A stretch of 35,209 bases of DNA from Cytophagales bacterium (GTDB lineage: Bacteria > Bacteroidota > Bacteroidia > Cytophagales > Spirosomataceae): the NCBI GenBank assembly GCA_013298865.1, contig JAAFJL010000039.1, positions 1 to 35,209 of the forward strand, given 5' to 3'. A program made the position numbers and the translations under genes. Shown here piece by piece: positions 23,784-33,086 of this stretch (position 1 is the first letter of the stretch; each line of letters opens with the position of its first letter). The notes beneath the pieces are model-generated. The model saw only the letters and a program-made list of their open reading frames with translations, searched no databases and had not been told where the DNA came from.

Positions 23784-23818
23784 AAGCCTTTCCTTTGCAC
23801 GCAGGAGAGGCTTTTTTT
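23784..23818 (+). terminator. Intrinsic terminator overlapping the next gene's Shine-Dalgarno
   Basis: A 10-bp stem with one wobble pair, AAGCCTTTCC (23784-23793) and GGAGAGGCTT (23804-23813), with a 10-nt loop followed by T residues to 23818. It ends the M43 gene transcript. The purine-rich 3' arm AGGAGAGG is also the only ribosome-binding-like sequence before the ATG at 23819. Confidence 0.8.
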
Positions 23819-24244
23819 ATGCACAAACTTATCATTTTCTTATTTCTTTTCGGAACTAATACTTCCCAAAAAGAAACTGTTAATTCTGTTGAATTGTCAT
23901 ACCAGACAAGAGGTACACAGAAAAACCTTCTCATAACACCCGACAGAACAGTGGTGATTATTAATGGAGAGGAAGTTCAGAGTACAAAGACTACATCCGC
24001 CCAATGGAAAAAAGTTGCATTTGCTCTCAGCAAAGTAAATCTTATTGGGCTTTCAGCCTTGAAACGCCCTACCAATAAATCTGCCCATGACGGAGCATTT
24101 ATTACAAAAGTAAAAGTTGCAACTTTCGTAAAAGAGTATGAGTCTTCCACTTTTGACCATACTGCCCCTCCCGTCCAGTTAGTCGAATTAATCAAAACGA
24201 TGAAATCAACTTTAGCCAATGGAGATTATAAGGCTGAGTTTTAA
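23819..24244 (+). CDS. Hypothetical exported protein
   Basis: A 141-aa protein starting MHKLIIFLFLFGTNTS, a likely short signal peptide. An in-frame TTG eight codons upstream lies inside the terminator and is less likely. No family is recognised. The rest is beta-rich and polar, with TPDRTVVIINGEEVQ and a Ser/Thr-rich middle, and ends DYKAEF. It sits between two M43 proteases, and its ATG directly follows the terminator T-run of the first one, so expression may depend on read-through. An association with the proteases, for example as an inhibitor, is only a guess. Confidence 0.65.
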   Translation: MHKLIIFLFLFGTNTSQKETVNSVELSYQTRGTQKNLLITPDRTVVIINGEEVQSTKTTSAQWKKVAFALSKVNLIGLSALKRPTNKSAHDGAFITKVKVATFVKEYESSTFDHTAPPVQLVELIKTMKSTLANGDYKAEF

Positions 24245-24264
24245 AATAACTTTATCAGAAAGCA

Positions 24265-24296
24265 AAAGGATTCAGTGAAAACTGAGTCCTTTTTTT
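24265..24296 (+). terminator. Intrinsic terminator
   Basis: A 12-bp stem with one wobble, AAAGGATTCAGT (24265-24276) and ACTGAGTCCTTT (24281-24292), with a GAAA tetraloop and a T tract of seven bases. It follows the stop of the hypothetical gene at 24244. Confidence 0.9.
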
Positions 24297-24332
24297 ATGT
24301 AAAAATGACCGTAAAATAAGAATTTGATTTTT

Positions 24333-24366
24333 TTGTAGGAGAACATCTACAAAAACTATACATTTG
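24333..24366 (+). promoter_or_regulatory. Candidate promoter of the second M43 protease
   Basis: TTG (24333-24335), 23 bp, then TACATTTG (24359-24366), a perfect TANNTTTG -7 element. The spacing is at the upper end of that described for Bacteroidota (17-23). It implies a 5' leader of about 145 nt before the ATG at 24517; nothing else was recognised in that leader. Confidence 0.5.
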
Positions 24367-24516
24367 GACAAACAAAGAATAAACCCATATTACGAAGAAA
24401 TTTCAAAGCAACGCATCCTCACTCCTGTATTCTCCTCCTCTGATAACTTCAACAACCTCCACTAAATTAAGGATTTATCAACCTGTAATTTTCAAATTTT
24501 AACTCCTTTATTTACT

Positions 24517-25443
24517 ATGAGTGACCAAGCAGAAGTACCATTGCACCGCCAATGCGGAGCGATGGAAGCACATCACAGAATGTTAGAATCTGACCCATCT
24601 TTTCGGAAAAACCAAGAAGACCTTGAAGGGCAAGTTAGTAGGCGTATGTCTATGCGATTGGCAGACATGGGCGAAGTACGTGTAACACCATACGTCATAA
24701 ATGTGGTGGTTCACGTTGTCCATAATATACCTGAGCAGAATATTTCGATGTCTCAAATCAAGAGTCAGATTGCAGTTCTGAATAGAGATTTTAGGGCATT
24801 AAATCCTGATAAATCTAAAGTTCCTCCAGTTTGGAAAGGGTTAACGACGAATGCTAATATCATTTTTCAATTAGCAACTAAAGACCCACAAGGAAACCCA
24901 ACCAATGGAGTTACTCGCACAAAAACGACTAATGCTTTGGGTTTTGGAGCAGATGATTCAGTAAAAAGTAACGCAACTGGCGGTAAAAGTCCATGGAATC
25001 CAAATAAGTATCTCAATCTTTGGGTTTGTAAAATGACTGGAGGATTATTGGGCTATGCACAGTTTCCTGGTGGTTCAGTTTCGACTGATGGTATTGTAAT
25101 AAATTACAAGGCATTTGGAACAAATGGAACCGCAGCAGCACCTTTCAATTTGGGAAGAACAGCCACCCACGAAGTTGGACATTTCTTGAATCTTAGACAT
25201 ATTTGGGGGGATACTCCCGATTGCAGTGGCTCAGATTTAGTAGATGATACGCCAAATGCACAAGGTCCTAATTTCGGAAAGCCAGTTTTCCCGAAAGTAA
25301 CCTGCAATAATGCCCCCAACGGAGATATGTTCATGAATTATATGGACTATGTAGATGATGATGCTATGTTTATGTTCACGGCACAACAAGTAGAACGGAT
25401 GCACACAACTTTGGACACTACAAGAGCATCTCTTGTAAGCTGA
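24517..25443 (+). CDS. M43-type zinc metalloprotease without a signal peptide
   Basis: A 308-aa paralogue of the protease at 22704-23699. The zinc motif HEVGHFLNLRH is at 218-228 and the Met-turn region MFMNYMDYVDD follows; large blocks such as GGLLGYAQFPGGS are nearly identical in both. The N-terminus MSDQAEVPLHRQCGAMEAHH replaces the lipoprotein signal and pro-segment start. No upstream start with a signal sequence was found. It may be cytosolic, secreted another way, or need no processing. It has its own candidate promoter and terminator. Confidence 0.92.
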   Translation: MSDQAEVPLHRQCGAMEAHHRMLESDPSFRKNQEDLEGQVSRRMSMRLADMGEVRVTPYVINVVVHVVHNIPEQNISMSQIKSQIAVLNRDFRALNPDKSKVPPVWKGLTTNANIIFQLATKDPQGNPTNGVTRTKTTNALGFGADDSVKSNATGGKSPWNPNKYLNLWVCKMTGGLLGYAQFPGGSVSTDGIVINYKAFGTNGTAAAPFNLGRTATHEVGHFLNLRHIWGDTPDCSGSDLVDDTPNAQGPNFGKPVFPKVTCNNAPNGDMFMNYMDYVDDDAMFMFTAQQVERMHTTLDTTRASLVS

Positions 25444-25454
25444 TTTTAAACTTC

Positions 25455-25491
25455 AACCCTATAAGATTTCAAAAAATCTTATAGGGTTTTT
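25455..25491 (+). terminator. Intrinsic terminator
   Basis: A perfect 15-bp stem, AACCCTATAAGATTT (25455-25469) and its complement (25474-25488), with loop CAAA and a T tract formed by the last stem bases and 25489-25491. It follows the second M43 gene. Confidence 0.9.
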
Positions 25492-25534
25492 GAAATAAAA
25501 ATTATCTGAAAATCAAAAACTTATTAATCACAAA

Positions 25535-25852
25535 ATGAATGCTAAAATGAAAGAAACCCTCTGTAAGAATTGGATTCATTCTTTTGAGGAAGATACAGAA
25601 ACTGAAAAGGTTTTCAGGACAGAAGATTTTGATTTCCCAATGTCCCGACAGCCCAGAGAACATATCCTAATAAATTCTGATGGAAAAATAACGCTTGCCG
25701 ATACTTTTGAAAGTGACAAACCAGAAGGAAAATCCAGCCGTTGGGATTTTGAAGATGAGAATATTTTAAAACTTTATGATGAAAAAGATAAGCAGATAAA
25801 TGAATTTGAGATTTTGGCTTTGGGAAAGGGTCTTTTGAAATTGAAGAAGTAA
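25535..25852 (+). CDS. Small hypothetical protein (105 aa)
   Basis: A cytosolic-looking acidic protein starting MNAKMKETLCKNWIHSFEED (a second Met at residue 5 is a possible start). Motifs such as HILINSDGKITLADTFES, then KSSRWDFEDENILKLYDE and FEILALGKGLLKLKK suggest a small beta-barrel of lipocalin-like type, as in uncharacterised Bacteroidota proteins. I do not recognise a named family. A perfect 16-bp inverted repeat covers its 3' end. Confidence 0.7.
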   Translation: MNAKMKETLCKNWIHSFEEDTETEKVFRTEDFDFPMSRQPREHILINSDGKITLADTFESDKPEGKSSRWDFEDENILKLYDEKDKQINEFEILALGKGLLKLKK

Positions 25853-25875
25853 GACTTATTTCTTCAATTTCAAAA
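25833..25875. terminator. Inverted repeat between convergent genes
   Basis: A perfect 16-bp stem with arms 25833-25848 and 25860-25875 (TTTTGAAATTGAAGAA and complement) and an 11-nt loop. It overlaps the last codons of the 105-aa gene and lies between it and the convergent MBL gene. It lacks a clear T tract outside the stem, so its terminator role is less certain. Confidence 0.45.
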
Positions 25876-25893
25876 ATTATTTTGTAAAACATA

Positions 25894-26742
25894 TCATCTG
25901 ACAAACTCTCTCAAATAACCTTTCTCCTTTATTTTGAACCCTTTTTCAGTAAACTCTACCGTAGCACAATCAAAATTAGGGTCATGATCAAAAAAGATAA
26001 GCCACTCATTATTAGATATTTGCGTAAGCAATTCAGTCTTTTCTTTCATAGTCTGAAGCGGTCGTACATCATAACCCATCACATAAGGTACAGACACATG
26101 ACCAGCAGAAGGAACTGTATCTGCCATAAAAATAATTTCTTGATTTCCCAGAGAAATTTTAGGCATCAACATTTTTTCAGTATGACCATCAGCAGTCAAA
26201 AATTCTATATTCTGAAATGGATTCTGAGCAACTTTATCAATAAAGAATAATTGATTAGCTTCTTGAATCGGCAAAATATTTTCCTTAAAAAAGGTAGCTT
26301 TTTCTCGTGGGTTTGGATTAATGGCAAGCTCAAAATGCTCGGAATGAGTCCAATATTTTGCATTCGGAAAAGTCATTTCAAATTTAGTTCTATCAGCATT
26401 CCACTGCACTGCACCACCACAATGGTCAAAATGTAAGTGACTCAAAATTACATCAGTAACATCATTTTCTGAGAACCCAGCCTTTCTGATAGAAGTAACC
26501 AAATCGCCTTCACCATGTCTAAAATAATAAGATTGCCACTTAGCATCTTGCTTATTTCCCATGCCTGTATCAATCAAAATCAATTGCTTCCCATTTTCAA
26601 TCAAGAGGCAACGCATTGCCCATGAACAAAGATTGTTTTCATCTGAGGGATTCAATTTATTCCAAATCGTTTTCGGCACAACACCAAACATTGCTCCACC
26701 ATCTAATTTAAAGTAGCCAGCATCAATTGAATATAGATTCAT
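25894..26742 (-). CDS. MBL-fold metallo-hydrolase (lactonase-like)
   Basis: A 282-aa metallo-beta-lactamase-fold hydrolase with the dinuclear zinc motif SHLHFDHCGG (His102, His104, Asp106, His107). Later metal ligands are plausible in TADGHTEKM, FMADTVP and FFDHDPNF. The layout (LLIENGKQLILIDTG near residue 46, then the HxHxDH) is like that of AHL lactonase-type and related MBL enzymes. It has no signal peptide. Substrate cannot be assigned. It is divergent from the patatin gene with a very short intergenic space. Confidence 0.88.
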   Translation of the reverse strand: MNLYSIDAGYFKLDGGAMFGVVPKTIWNKLNPSDENNLCSWAMRCLLIENGKQLILIDTGMGNKQDAKWQSYYFRHGEGDLVTSIRKAGFSENDVTDVILSHLHFDHCGGAVQWNADRTKFEMTFPNAKYWTHSEHFELAINPNPREKATFFKENILPIQEANQLFFIDKVAQNPFQNIEFLTADGHTEKMLMPKISLGNQEIIFMADTVPSAGHVSVPYVMGYDVRPLQTMKEKTELLTQISNNEWLIFFDHDPNFDCATVEFTEKGFKIKEKGYLREFVR

Positions 26743-26812
26743 CTGTATTATTTTTATCTAAAGTTTATGAAATGAAGGTATGAATCTTAAACAAGAAAAC
26801 AAACAATCATAT

Positions 26813-27568
26813 ATGAAAATTGGATTAGTTTTATCGGGAGGAGGCGTTAGAGGAATCGCACATTTAGGGGTTTTAAAATCGCTACAAGAACAAGGCATCG
26901 AAATATCAATGATTTCGGGTTGTAGTGCAGGTTCAATTGTTGGAGCTATGTTCGGAGCGGGCTATTCGCCAGAACATATTTTAGAAATAGTAGTTTCAAC
27001 AACAACTCTCAGAGCTATGCGACCCGCTTTTAGCAGATTGGCATTATTAAAATTAGATAAAATAGAAAATGCTTATCTGAAATACATTCCTCACAATTCC
27101 TTTGAAAAGTTAAAAATACCCTTGATTGTAAATGCAACAGACATTGAAAATGGAGAAAATATCTTCTTCGATAAAGGAGAATTACTCAAACCAGTGCTGG
27201 CATCTTGCTGTGTCCCAGGTCTTTTTGAGCCTATTAAATTTCAAGAAAAAACCTTTGTAGATGGCGGTGTACTGAATAATATGCCTGTTGAACCACTTGA
27301 AGGTAAGTGTGATTTTATCTTGGGAAGTCATTGTAATCCTATCGGAAAATTGGCACATAATTCAATGCCGTCCATCCTTCAAAAGAGTTTATTTTTAGCA
27401 ATAAATAATAATTCTCGGCATAGATTGAATAAATGTAATTATGTGATTGAACCTCCTGCTCTAAGTAGAATTGACCCTTTCAACGTAAGAAAAGCCCAAG
27501 AAATTTTCAAAATAGGGTATGAATTTACACAACAAATTGATATGCAAAAAATCATAAATTCATTCTAA
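26813..27568 (+). CDS. Patatin-like phospholipase
   Basis: A 251-aa serine lipase-fold protein starting MKIGLVLSGGGVRGIAHLG, which contains the oxyanion motif GGGVRG. The nucleophile is in GCSAGS (G-x-S-x-G), and the catalytic Asp in FVDGGVLNNMP (DGG). I chose the ATG at 26813, since the family usually starts right before this strand; an ATG at 26780 would add 11 polar residues. It has no signal peptide, so it is probably a cytosolic acyl hydrolase (similar in size to YlbK/RssA proteins). Confidence 0.9.
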   Translation: MKIGLVLSGGGVRGIAHLGVLKSLQEQGIEISMISGCSAGSIVGAMFGAGYSPEHILEIVVSTTTLRAMRPAFSRLALLKLDKIENAYLKYIPHNSFEKLKIPLIVNATDIENGENIFFDKGELLKPVLASCCVPGLFEPIKFQEKTFVDGGVLNNMPVEPLEGKCDFILGSHCNPIGKLAHNSMPSILQKSLFLAINNNSRHRLNKCNYVIEPPALSRIDPFNVRKAQEIFKIGYEFTQQIDMQKIINSF

Positions 27569-27999
27569 ATTTACGAAAAACCAACAAATACAATCTTGGT
27601 AAAGTGCAATTTTTATTATTTGAAAATTTGAAATGTAAAATAAGAATTGTTAAACATTATCATCAAATAATAGAATTTGAAATATTATTTGCTCTCTTGG
27701 CACTTTTCAAGAATAAAATTTTTCATTTAGCCTATTTACCCTACTAAATTAGTATTTTATTTAAGTATAAACCATTATGTTAGTATAATTTTTAAATCAA
27801 AAGAATACAGAATTTTATATTTAATATTCAAAAAAGACTATTATTTTATTTTCTAATGATATTATTTAACCAAATTTTCATTGGTTAATTTGTTATGACA
27901 GCATAAGAATTTTCAAGAGTTTTGTTTGTTTAATACAAATTTATTAACTTGCGTCATAATTAAACTAAAATCAATTTTTAACCTTAACTAAATTAGTGC
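27569..27999. other. AT-rich intergenic region before the susC-like gene
   Basis: No ORF was supported in these 431 bp. It contains an AT-rich 8-bp hairpin (CAAATAAT/ATTATTTG, 27664-27671 and 27684-27691) without a T tract, and the candidate promoter listed separately. No clear terminator for the patatin gene was seen. Confidence 0.5.
27922..27951 (+). promoter_or_regulatory. Candidate promoter of the SusC/SusD operon
   Basis: TTG (27922-27924), 20 bp, then TAACTTG (27945-27951), close to TANNTTTG. It lies about 48 bp upstream of the SusC-like ATG at 28000. Confidence 0.4.
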
Positions 28000-30900
28000 A
28001 TGAAGAAAAGTTTACTCATGACTTTGCTTTTGACTATTTCTGTTGTTTTCGGGCTAACAGCTCAAGATAGAAAAGTGACTGGGAAAGTGACCTCAGCCGA
28101 GGATGGCTCAGGTCTGCCAGGGGTTTCTGTACAAGTGAAAGGAACCACTAAAGGTACTCAAACAGATGTGAATGGTGGTTACTCCATCGCAGTTCCCTCA
28201 ACTGGCGGGACGTTGGTATTTAGCTTTGTTGGTATGAACAACCAAGAAATGCAAATTGGCAACAAATCAGTGATTGACGTGAAAATGGCAAATGACACAA
28301 AACAACTTTCTGAAGTTGTTGTAACGGCAGTTGGTATTCAGCGTGAGAAAAAAGCATTAGGTTATGCTGTTTCCAATGTAAAAGGAGAAGAATTAGCTCA
28401 AAAATCTGAGCCAGATGCTCTTCGTTCATTGAATGGTAAAGTACCAGGTGTTAACATCACGTCTGGTGGTGGTGCTCCAGGACAAGGAACTCGTATCACA
28501 ATTCGTGGTGCAAACTCTTTTACAGGAAATAACCAACCATTATTTGTTGTAGATGGAATTCCTTTCGACAACTCGGTAAACTCAGTTGATGGTTTCAATT
28601 CAAACACTGTTACTTCAAACCGTGCTTATGATATTGACCCTAACAATGTAGAGTCAATGACAGTTTTGAAAGGTGCTGCTGCTGCGGCCCTTTATGGTTC
28701 ACGTGCTGCCAATGGTGTTGTTGTAATTACTACTAAATCTGGTAGTAAAACCGCTAAGAAAGGTATTGAAATTACTTATAATACATCTTATTCGACTGAG
28801 AAAATTTCAACAATTCCTGATTACCAAAATACTTACACACAGGGATCTAACCAAAACTACAATGGTGGTTTTATTGGTAACTGGGGTACTGTATTCCCTT
28901 CAGAAGTTGATCGTATCAATGCTCAGTTAGGTTTCAATCGTTATTCAAAAACTATTGTTGATGGATACCCTGAGGGAACAGTTCCTCACCCAATTGTTGG
29001 TGTACCATATACCGCTGCTCGCTACAAGCAAGTGTTCCCAGAATTCTTGGATGATAAAGGAAATCCAATTCCTGTTCCATTACAACCTTATGACATTATT
29101 GGCGGATTCTTCCGTGAAGGAAAAGTAATTGAAAATGCAATCCAAATTGCTTCAACTGGAGACAAAACATCACTAAACGCTGGTGTATCAAGAACGACTA
29201 ACGATGGTATTGTTCCTAATTCTAATACTACTCGTACAAACTTGACATTTGGAGGAAATACAACTTTAGCAAATGGATTCATTGTTTCTGGTAATGTTAA
29301 CTATGTAAGAACAACTCAGTCATCTCCACAATCTGGTGCATCATTCTTTACTGATTATGGTTCGGGAAGTACAGGGTCAATTTATGACCGTTTGTTTTAC
29401 TTACCACGTAATTTTAATTTGAATGGTTACCCTTCAGAAAACCCTGCTGATGGTACTAACGTATTTTACCGTAACTTAGATAACCCATTACGTACTGCTA
29501 AATATAACATTTACACAAGTAATGTGAATCGTGTGTATGGTAATATGGCATTAAGCTATGATGTGACTCCTTGGTTAAATTTATTAGCAAAAGGCGGTAT
29601 CAATACTTACGGAGAAACACGTCACAATGTGGTACGTCCAGGTGGTTCTGCCATACCTCAAGGTTTGGTGTCAAGAATTAACTTGAATAATACAGAACAA
29701 GATTATACATTCTTGGCTACTTTCAATAAAGATATAAACGAAGATTTTGGTTTGAAATTTTTAGCAGGTTTCAATGCTAACCAAAGAAATTTTGACAGAT
29801 TTAGTTCTTTCAATACAGGTGTAATTGATCCAGGTTTATTGATTTTGGGATCAACTACCAACCAGTCATCTGGAGAAATCACTGTTTCTCGTCGTTTGTA
29901 CGGTATTTTCGGAGAATTAGCATTATCATATAAAAACTATGCTTTCTTAACTGGTAGTATTCGTAATGACCACTCTTCAACGTTACCTGCTGCAAATAAT
30001 AGTTATTATTATCCAGCTGTTACAGGTTCATTGGTGTTTAGTGATGCATTCAACATTCCCAAGAATGTACTAAGTTTTGGTAAAATCAGAGCTAACTATG
30101 CAGTAGTAGGTAAGGATGCAGATCCATATCAAACAACTACTCCTTTTTCATTAACTACACAATTTAACGGTCCAACAGTTGTATCTACAGCAGGTATTAG
30201 TGCCCAAGTAGGTAACTCAGAGTTGAAGCCTGAATTTACTGCGGAATATGAGGTTGGTACAGAATTACAATTCTTCAATAACCGTATCAGTGTTGATTTG
30301 GCATATTTTAATCGTGTATCAACGGATTTGATTGTTAATGCTCGTGTACCTGCATCATCAGGTTTTGCATTCCGTAGTATTAATGCAGGTCAAATCAATA
30401 ATACTGGTCTTGAGTTAGGCTTAACATTAGTTCCAATCAAAACTAAGAGTGGATTTACTTGGACATCATTCGCTGCTTTCACTCGTTTACGTTCAGAAGT
30501 TGTTGATGCAGGTCCTGCAGGTGAGCTAATCATCACTGGAGTAGGTGACCAAAACTTGGGAACTATCTTTCGCCCTGGTCAACCTTATGGTATGATTTTC
30601 GGTTCAAAGAATGCTCGTGATGCTGATGGCAATTTGTTGATTAACGAATCAACTGGTCGCCCATTCACATTACCACAGTCAGAAATATTAGGTAATCCTG
30701 CTCCAGATTATACATTAGGATGGACAAACACTTTCTCTTATAAAAACTTTAATTTATCTGCTCTCTTAGACTACCGTAAAGGCGGCAAGATGTTCTCTGT
30801 AACAGCTGCTTCATTGATTCTACGTGGACAATTAAAGGTATCAGAAGATCGTGAAGGACAGAGAGTTATTCCAGGTGTTTATGGTGACCCACAAACTTAT

Positions 30901-31281
30901 GAGGCAATCTTAGAAGGTGGTAAACCAGTTCGGAATACAACACCAATCACAGCATTTGACTCACACTTTACCGATGGTTTTGGTGCTTATGGTGCTGACG
31001 AAACTAACGTATATGATGTAACTGTACTTCGTATTCGTGAAGTAACATTAGGATATCAAGTTCCTAAATCATTCTTAGCAAAACACGCTAAGTTCTTGGG
31101 AGGTCTAAGTATCTCTTTATCAGGACGTAACTTGTGGTTTGTTGCACCAAATGTATTGACAGGTTTGAACTTTGACCCAGAGGTATTATCAAGTTTTGCT
31201 GATTCAAACGTTCAAGGATTTGATTTAGGATCAACACCTTCGACACGTCGTTTTGGTATCAACTTGACAGCCAAATTCTAA
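28000..31281 (+). CDS. SusC/RagA family TonB-linked outer-membrane transporter
   Basis: A 1093-aa outer-membrane transporter. Signal peptide ends near GLTAQ (residues 18-22), followed by a carboxypeptidase-regulatory-like domain (about 23-98, with VTGKVTSAEDGSGLPGVSVQ), a TonB-box-like VVVTAVGI segment, a plug (about 115-250, with NGKVPGVNI and VLKGAAAAALYGSRAANGVV) and a 22-strand-type barrel ending RRFGINLTAKF. Length is normal. It partners with the SusD-like lipoprotein 27 bp downstream to import an unknown oligosaccharide or peptide. No glycosidase or peptidase is encoded next to it, so the substrate cannot be inferred. Confidence 0.96.
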   Translation: MKKSLLMTLLLTISVVFGLTAQDRKVTGKVTSAEDGSGLPGVSVQVKGTTKGTQTDVNGGYSIAVPSTGGTLVFSFVGMNNQEMQIGNKSVIDVKMANDTKQLSEVVVTAVGIQREKKALGYAVSNVKGEELAQKSEPDALRSLNGKVPGVNITSGGGAPGQGTRITIRGANSFTGNNQPLFVVDGIPFDNSVNSVDGFNSNTVTSNRAYDIDPNNVESMTVLKGAAAAALYGSRAANGVVVITTKSGSKTAKKGIEITYNTSYSTEKISTIPDYQNTYTQGSNQNYNGGFIGNWGTVFPSEVDRINAQLGFNRYSKTIVDGYPEGTVPHPIVGVPYTAARYKQVFPEFLDDKGNPIPVPLQPYDIIGGFFREGKVIENAIQIASTGDKTSLNAGVSRTTNDGIVPNSNTTRTNLTFGGNTTLANGFIVSGNVNYVRTTQSSPQSGASFFTDYGSGSTGSIYDRLFYLPRNFNLNGYPSENPADGTNVFYRNLDNPLRTAKYNIYTSNVNRVYGNMALSYDVTPWLNLLAKGGINTYGETRHNVVRPGGSAIPQGLVSRINLNNTEQDYTFLATFNKDINEDFGLKFLAGFNANQRNFDRFSSFNTGVIDPGLLILGSTTNQSSGEITVSRRLYGIFGELALSYKNYAFLTGSIRNDHSSTLPAANNSYYYPAVTGSLVFSDAFNIPKNVLSFGKIRANYAVVGKDADPYQTTTPFSLTTQFNGPTVVSTAGISAQVGNSELKPEFTAEYEVGTELQFFNNRISVDLAYFNRVSTDLIVNARVPASSGFAFRSINAGQINNTGLELGLTLVPIKTKSGFTWTSFAAFTRLRSEVVDAGPAGELIITGVGDQNLGTIFRPGQPYGMIFGSKNARDADGNLLINESTGRPFTLPQSEILGNPAPDYTLGWTNTFSYKNFNLSALLDYRKGGKMFSVTAASLILRGQLKVSEDREGQRVIPGVYGDPQTYEAILEGGKPVRNTTPITAFDSHFTDGFGAYGADETNVYDVTVLRIREVTLGYQVPKSFLAKHAKFLGGLSISLSGRNLWFVAPNVLTGLNFDPEVLSSFADSNVQGFDLGSTPSTRRFGINLTAKF

Positions 31282-31308
31282 TATTGACCAATTTAAAATA
31301 GAATTAAT

Positions 31309-33003
31309 ATGAAATTGACATATAAATCAACATTCAAACTATTGGCAGTAGGAGGAGTAATGATGTTGAATACGTCTTGTGAATTGACGAATTTAGATAT
31401 TAATACAAACCCTAATGCACCAGCCAATGCTTCAGTAAACTTACTACTTTCCAGTGCAGAATTCTCTACTATTGGTAATGCAGGAGTGCTTAGAAATACA
31501 GGAGCTGGCTTTGCTGGACAAATGAACAGTTCAGACGATTATAATGTAAGTAACTCTTCTTTCAATGGAACATGGAATGGCTTTTATCTCTCTATGCAAG
31601 ATAACGAAGAGTTAATTAAGGCTACTACTGGTGTTAATAATCCTCATTACTTGGCAATTGCACAAGTATTGAAGGCGTACAACATGGGTAATCATGTGGA
31701 CTTATTTGGAGATTCACCATACACGGATGCTTGGAAAGGTAATGCCGCAACGCCAAATTTCGTTCCTAAATTTGATAAAGACTCAGATATTTATGAAGAC
31801 TTAATCAAATTGTGTGACGCAGCCATTGCTAATTTTGCTAAAACAAGTCCAGTAACAGTAAAAGGTGATATTTTCTATAATGGAAATATCACTAAATGGA
31901 CAAAATTAGCGAAAACGGTAAAATTGCGTTTGTTATTAAACTCTCGTAAAGGTAGAGCAACAGGAAATGCCGATTTAGCGAAAGCATTTAATGATGGTGG
32001 ATTAATTGATGCTTCGGGAGCGGATGACTTTACTTATGTTTATGGCTCTGCAATTAATGCTAATGGTTCTGACGGACGTCATCCTTGGTTTCAAAATGCT
32101 TATTTAGGAGATAATGGATTTAGCTATATTTCTCATCAATTGATGCAAGAAATGATGTTGAGTAAAGATCCAAGATTTCCTTTCTATTTCTATCGTCAAA
32201 GTTCAACGATTTTGAATCCAGCGAATCCAACTGACAGAGGTACAATTCCTTATGGTGGGACTTATTTAGTGTTAAAACCTAAATTCTGGGAGAGTTATAA
32301 GGAGGTTTTTGGTACTCCGAAAAAAGCTGATTCATTGTATGTTGCTGGTTACTTCGGGCGTGATAGAGGAGATAATACTGGAGCTCCAGCAGATGGTGCA
32401 TTAAGAACAGCACCAGGATGTTACCCAGGAGGAGGATTTTATTCTGACCGTAGTACTGCTGCTAAAGCTCTTACAGGAGGTGCTACAGGCGGAAATGGAG
32501 TACAGCCAATGATTACTTCGGTTAACTTGAAATTTTATCAAATCGAAGCTATTTTAGATGGTGGTTTAGCTGGTAATGCTCGTACAATATTTGAAAGTGC
32601 TATCCGTGACCATATTGGTAAGGTAGTGGCATTAGGTTTGAGAGTTGATGCTGCCAATGCAAAAGCTCCTGCTGCTGCTGATATTACTGCTTATGTAGAT
32701 GCACAATTGAAGGCTTATGATGCTGCACCGTCTAACAATGCAAAATTAAACCTTGTTATGAAGCAAGCATGGTATAGCTACTGGGGGCAAGGTGGAGAAA
32801 TCTGGAATGCAATGCGCCGTACAGGATATCCAACAGCTATCCAAACACCAATCTTGAAGCCAAAGCGTCAATTTGCTTTACGTTTACCATATCCATCAGG
32901 AGAAGGCAATCTAAACACTAATGCGGCTGAAAAAGTAACAAGCATCGTATTTGACAGAGATCCAGTATTCTGGGATAAGGTGAAATTGAAATGGGAATTC
33001 TAA
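31309..33003 (+). CDS. SusD/RagB family nutrient-binding outer-membrane lipoprotein
   Basis: A 564-aa surface lipoprotein with signal peptide MKLTYKSTFKLLAVGGVMML and lipidated Cys24 (LNTSC). The mature start ELTNLDINTNPNAPANAS is typical of the SusD-like group that works with SusC proteins. Conserved parts include FGDSPYTDAW, AIANFAKTSP and a TPR-type helical middle (KLAKTVKLRLLLNSRK). Ends RDPVFWDKVKLKWEF. It forms the lid of the SusC pore. Cotranscribed with the upstream susC-like gene and probably with the lipoprotein downstream. Confidence 0.95.
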   Translation: MKLTYKSTFKLLAVGGVMMLNTSCELTNLDINTNPNAPANASVNLLLSSAEFSTIGNAGVLRNTGAGFAGQMNSSDDYNVSNSSFNGTWNGFYLSMQDNEELIKATTGVNNPHYLAIAQVLKAYNMGNHVDLFGDSPYTDAWKGNAATPNFVPKFDKDSDIYEDLIKLCDAAIANFAKTSPVTVKGDIFYNGNITKWTKLAKTVKLRLLLNSRKGRATGNADLAKAFNDGGLIDASGADDFTYVYGSAINANGSDGRHPWFQNAYLGDNGFSYISHQLMQEMMLSKDPRFPFYFYRQSSTILNPANPTDRGTIPYGGTYLVLKPKFWESYKEVFGTPKKADSLYVAGYFGRDRGDNTGAPADGALRTAPGCYPGGGFYSDRSTAAKALTGGATGGNGVQPMITSVNLKFYQIEAILDGGLAGNARTIFESAIRDHIGKVVALGLRVDAANAKAPAAADITAYVDAQLKAYDAAPSNNAKLNLVMKQAWYSYWGQGGEIWNAMRRTGYPTAIQTPILKPKRQFALRLPYPSGEGNLNTNAAEKVTSIVFDRDPVFWDKVKLKWEF

Positions 33004-33086
33004 TTTCCTGATAGATGATAGTAGAAGTTTTTCATTACTTCTACTATCTTTTGAAGAAAAGAAATCACTTAAAATTTTTAAAAAAC

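Noticed and set aside
27664..27691. Terminator of the patatin gene
   Set aside because: AT-only 8-bp stem with a 12-nt loop, no T tract and about 100 bp from the stop codon.
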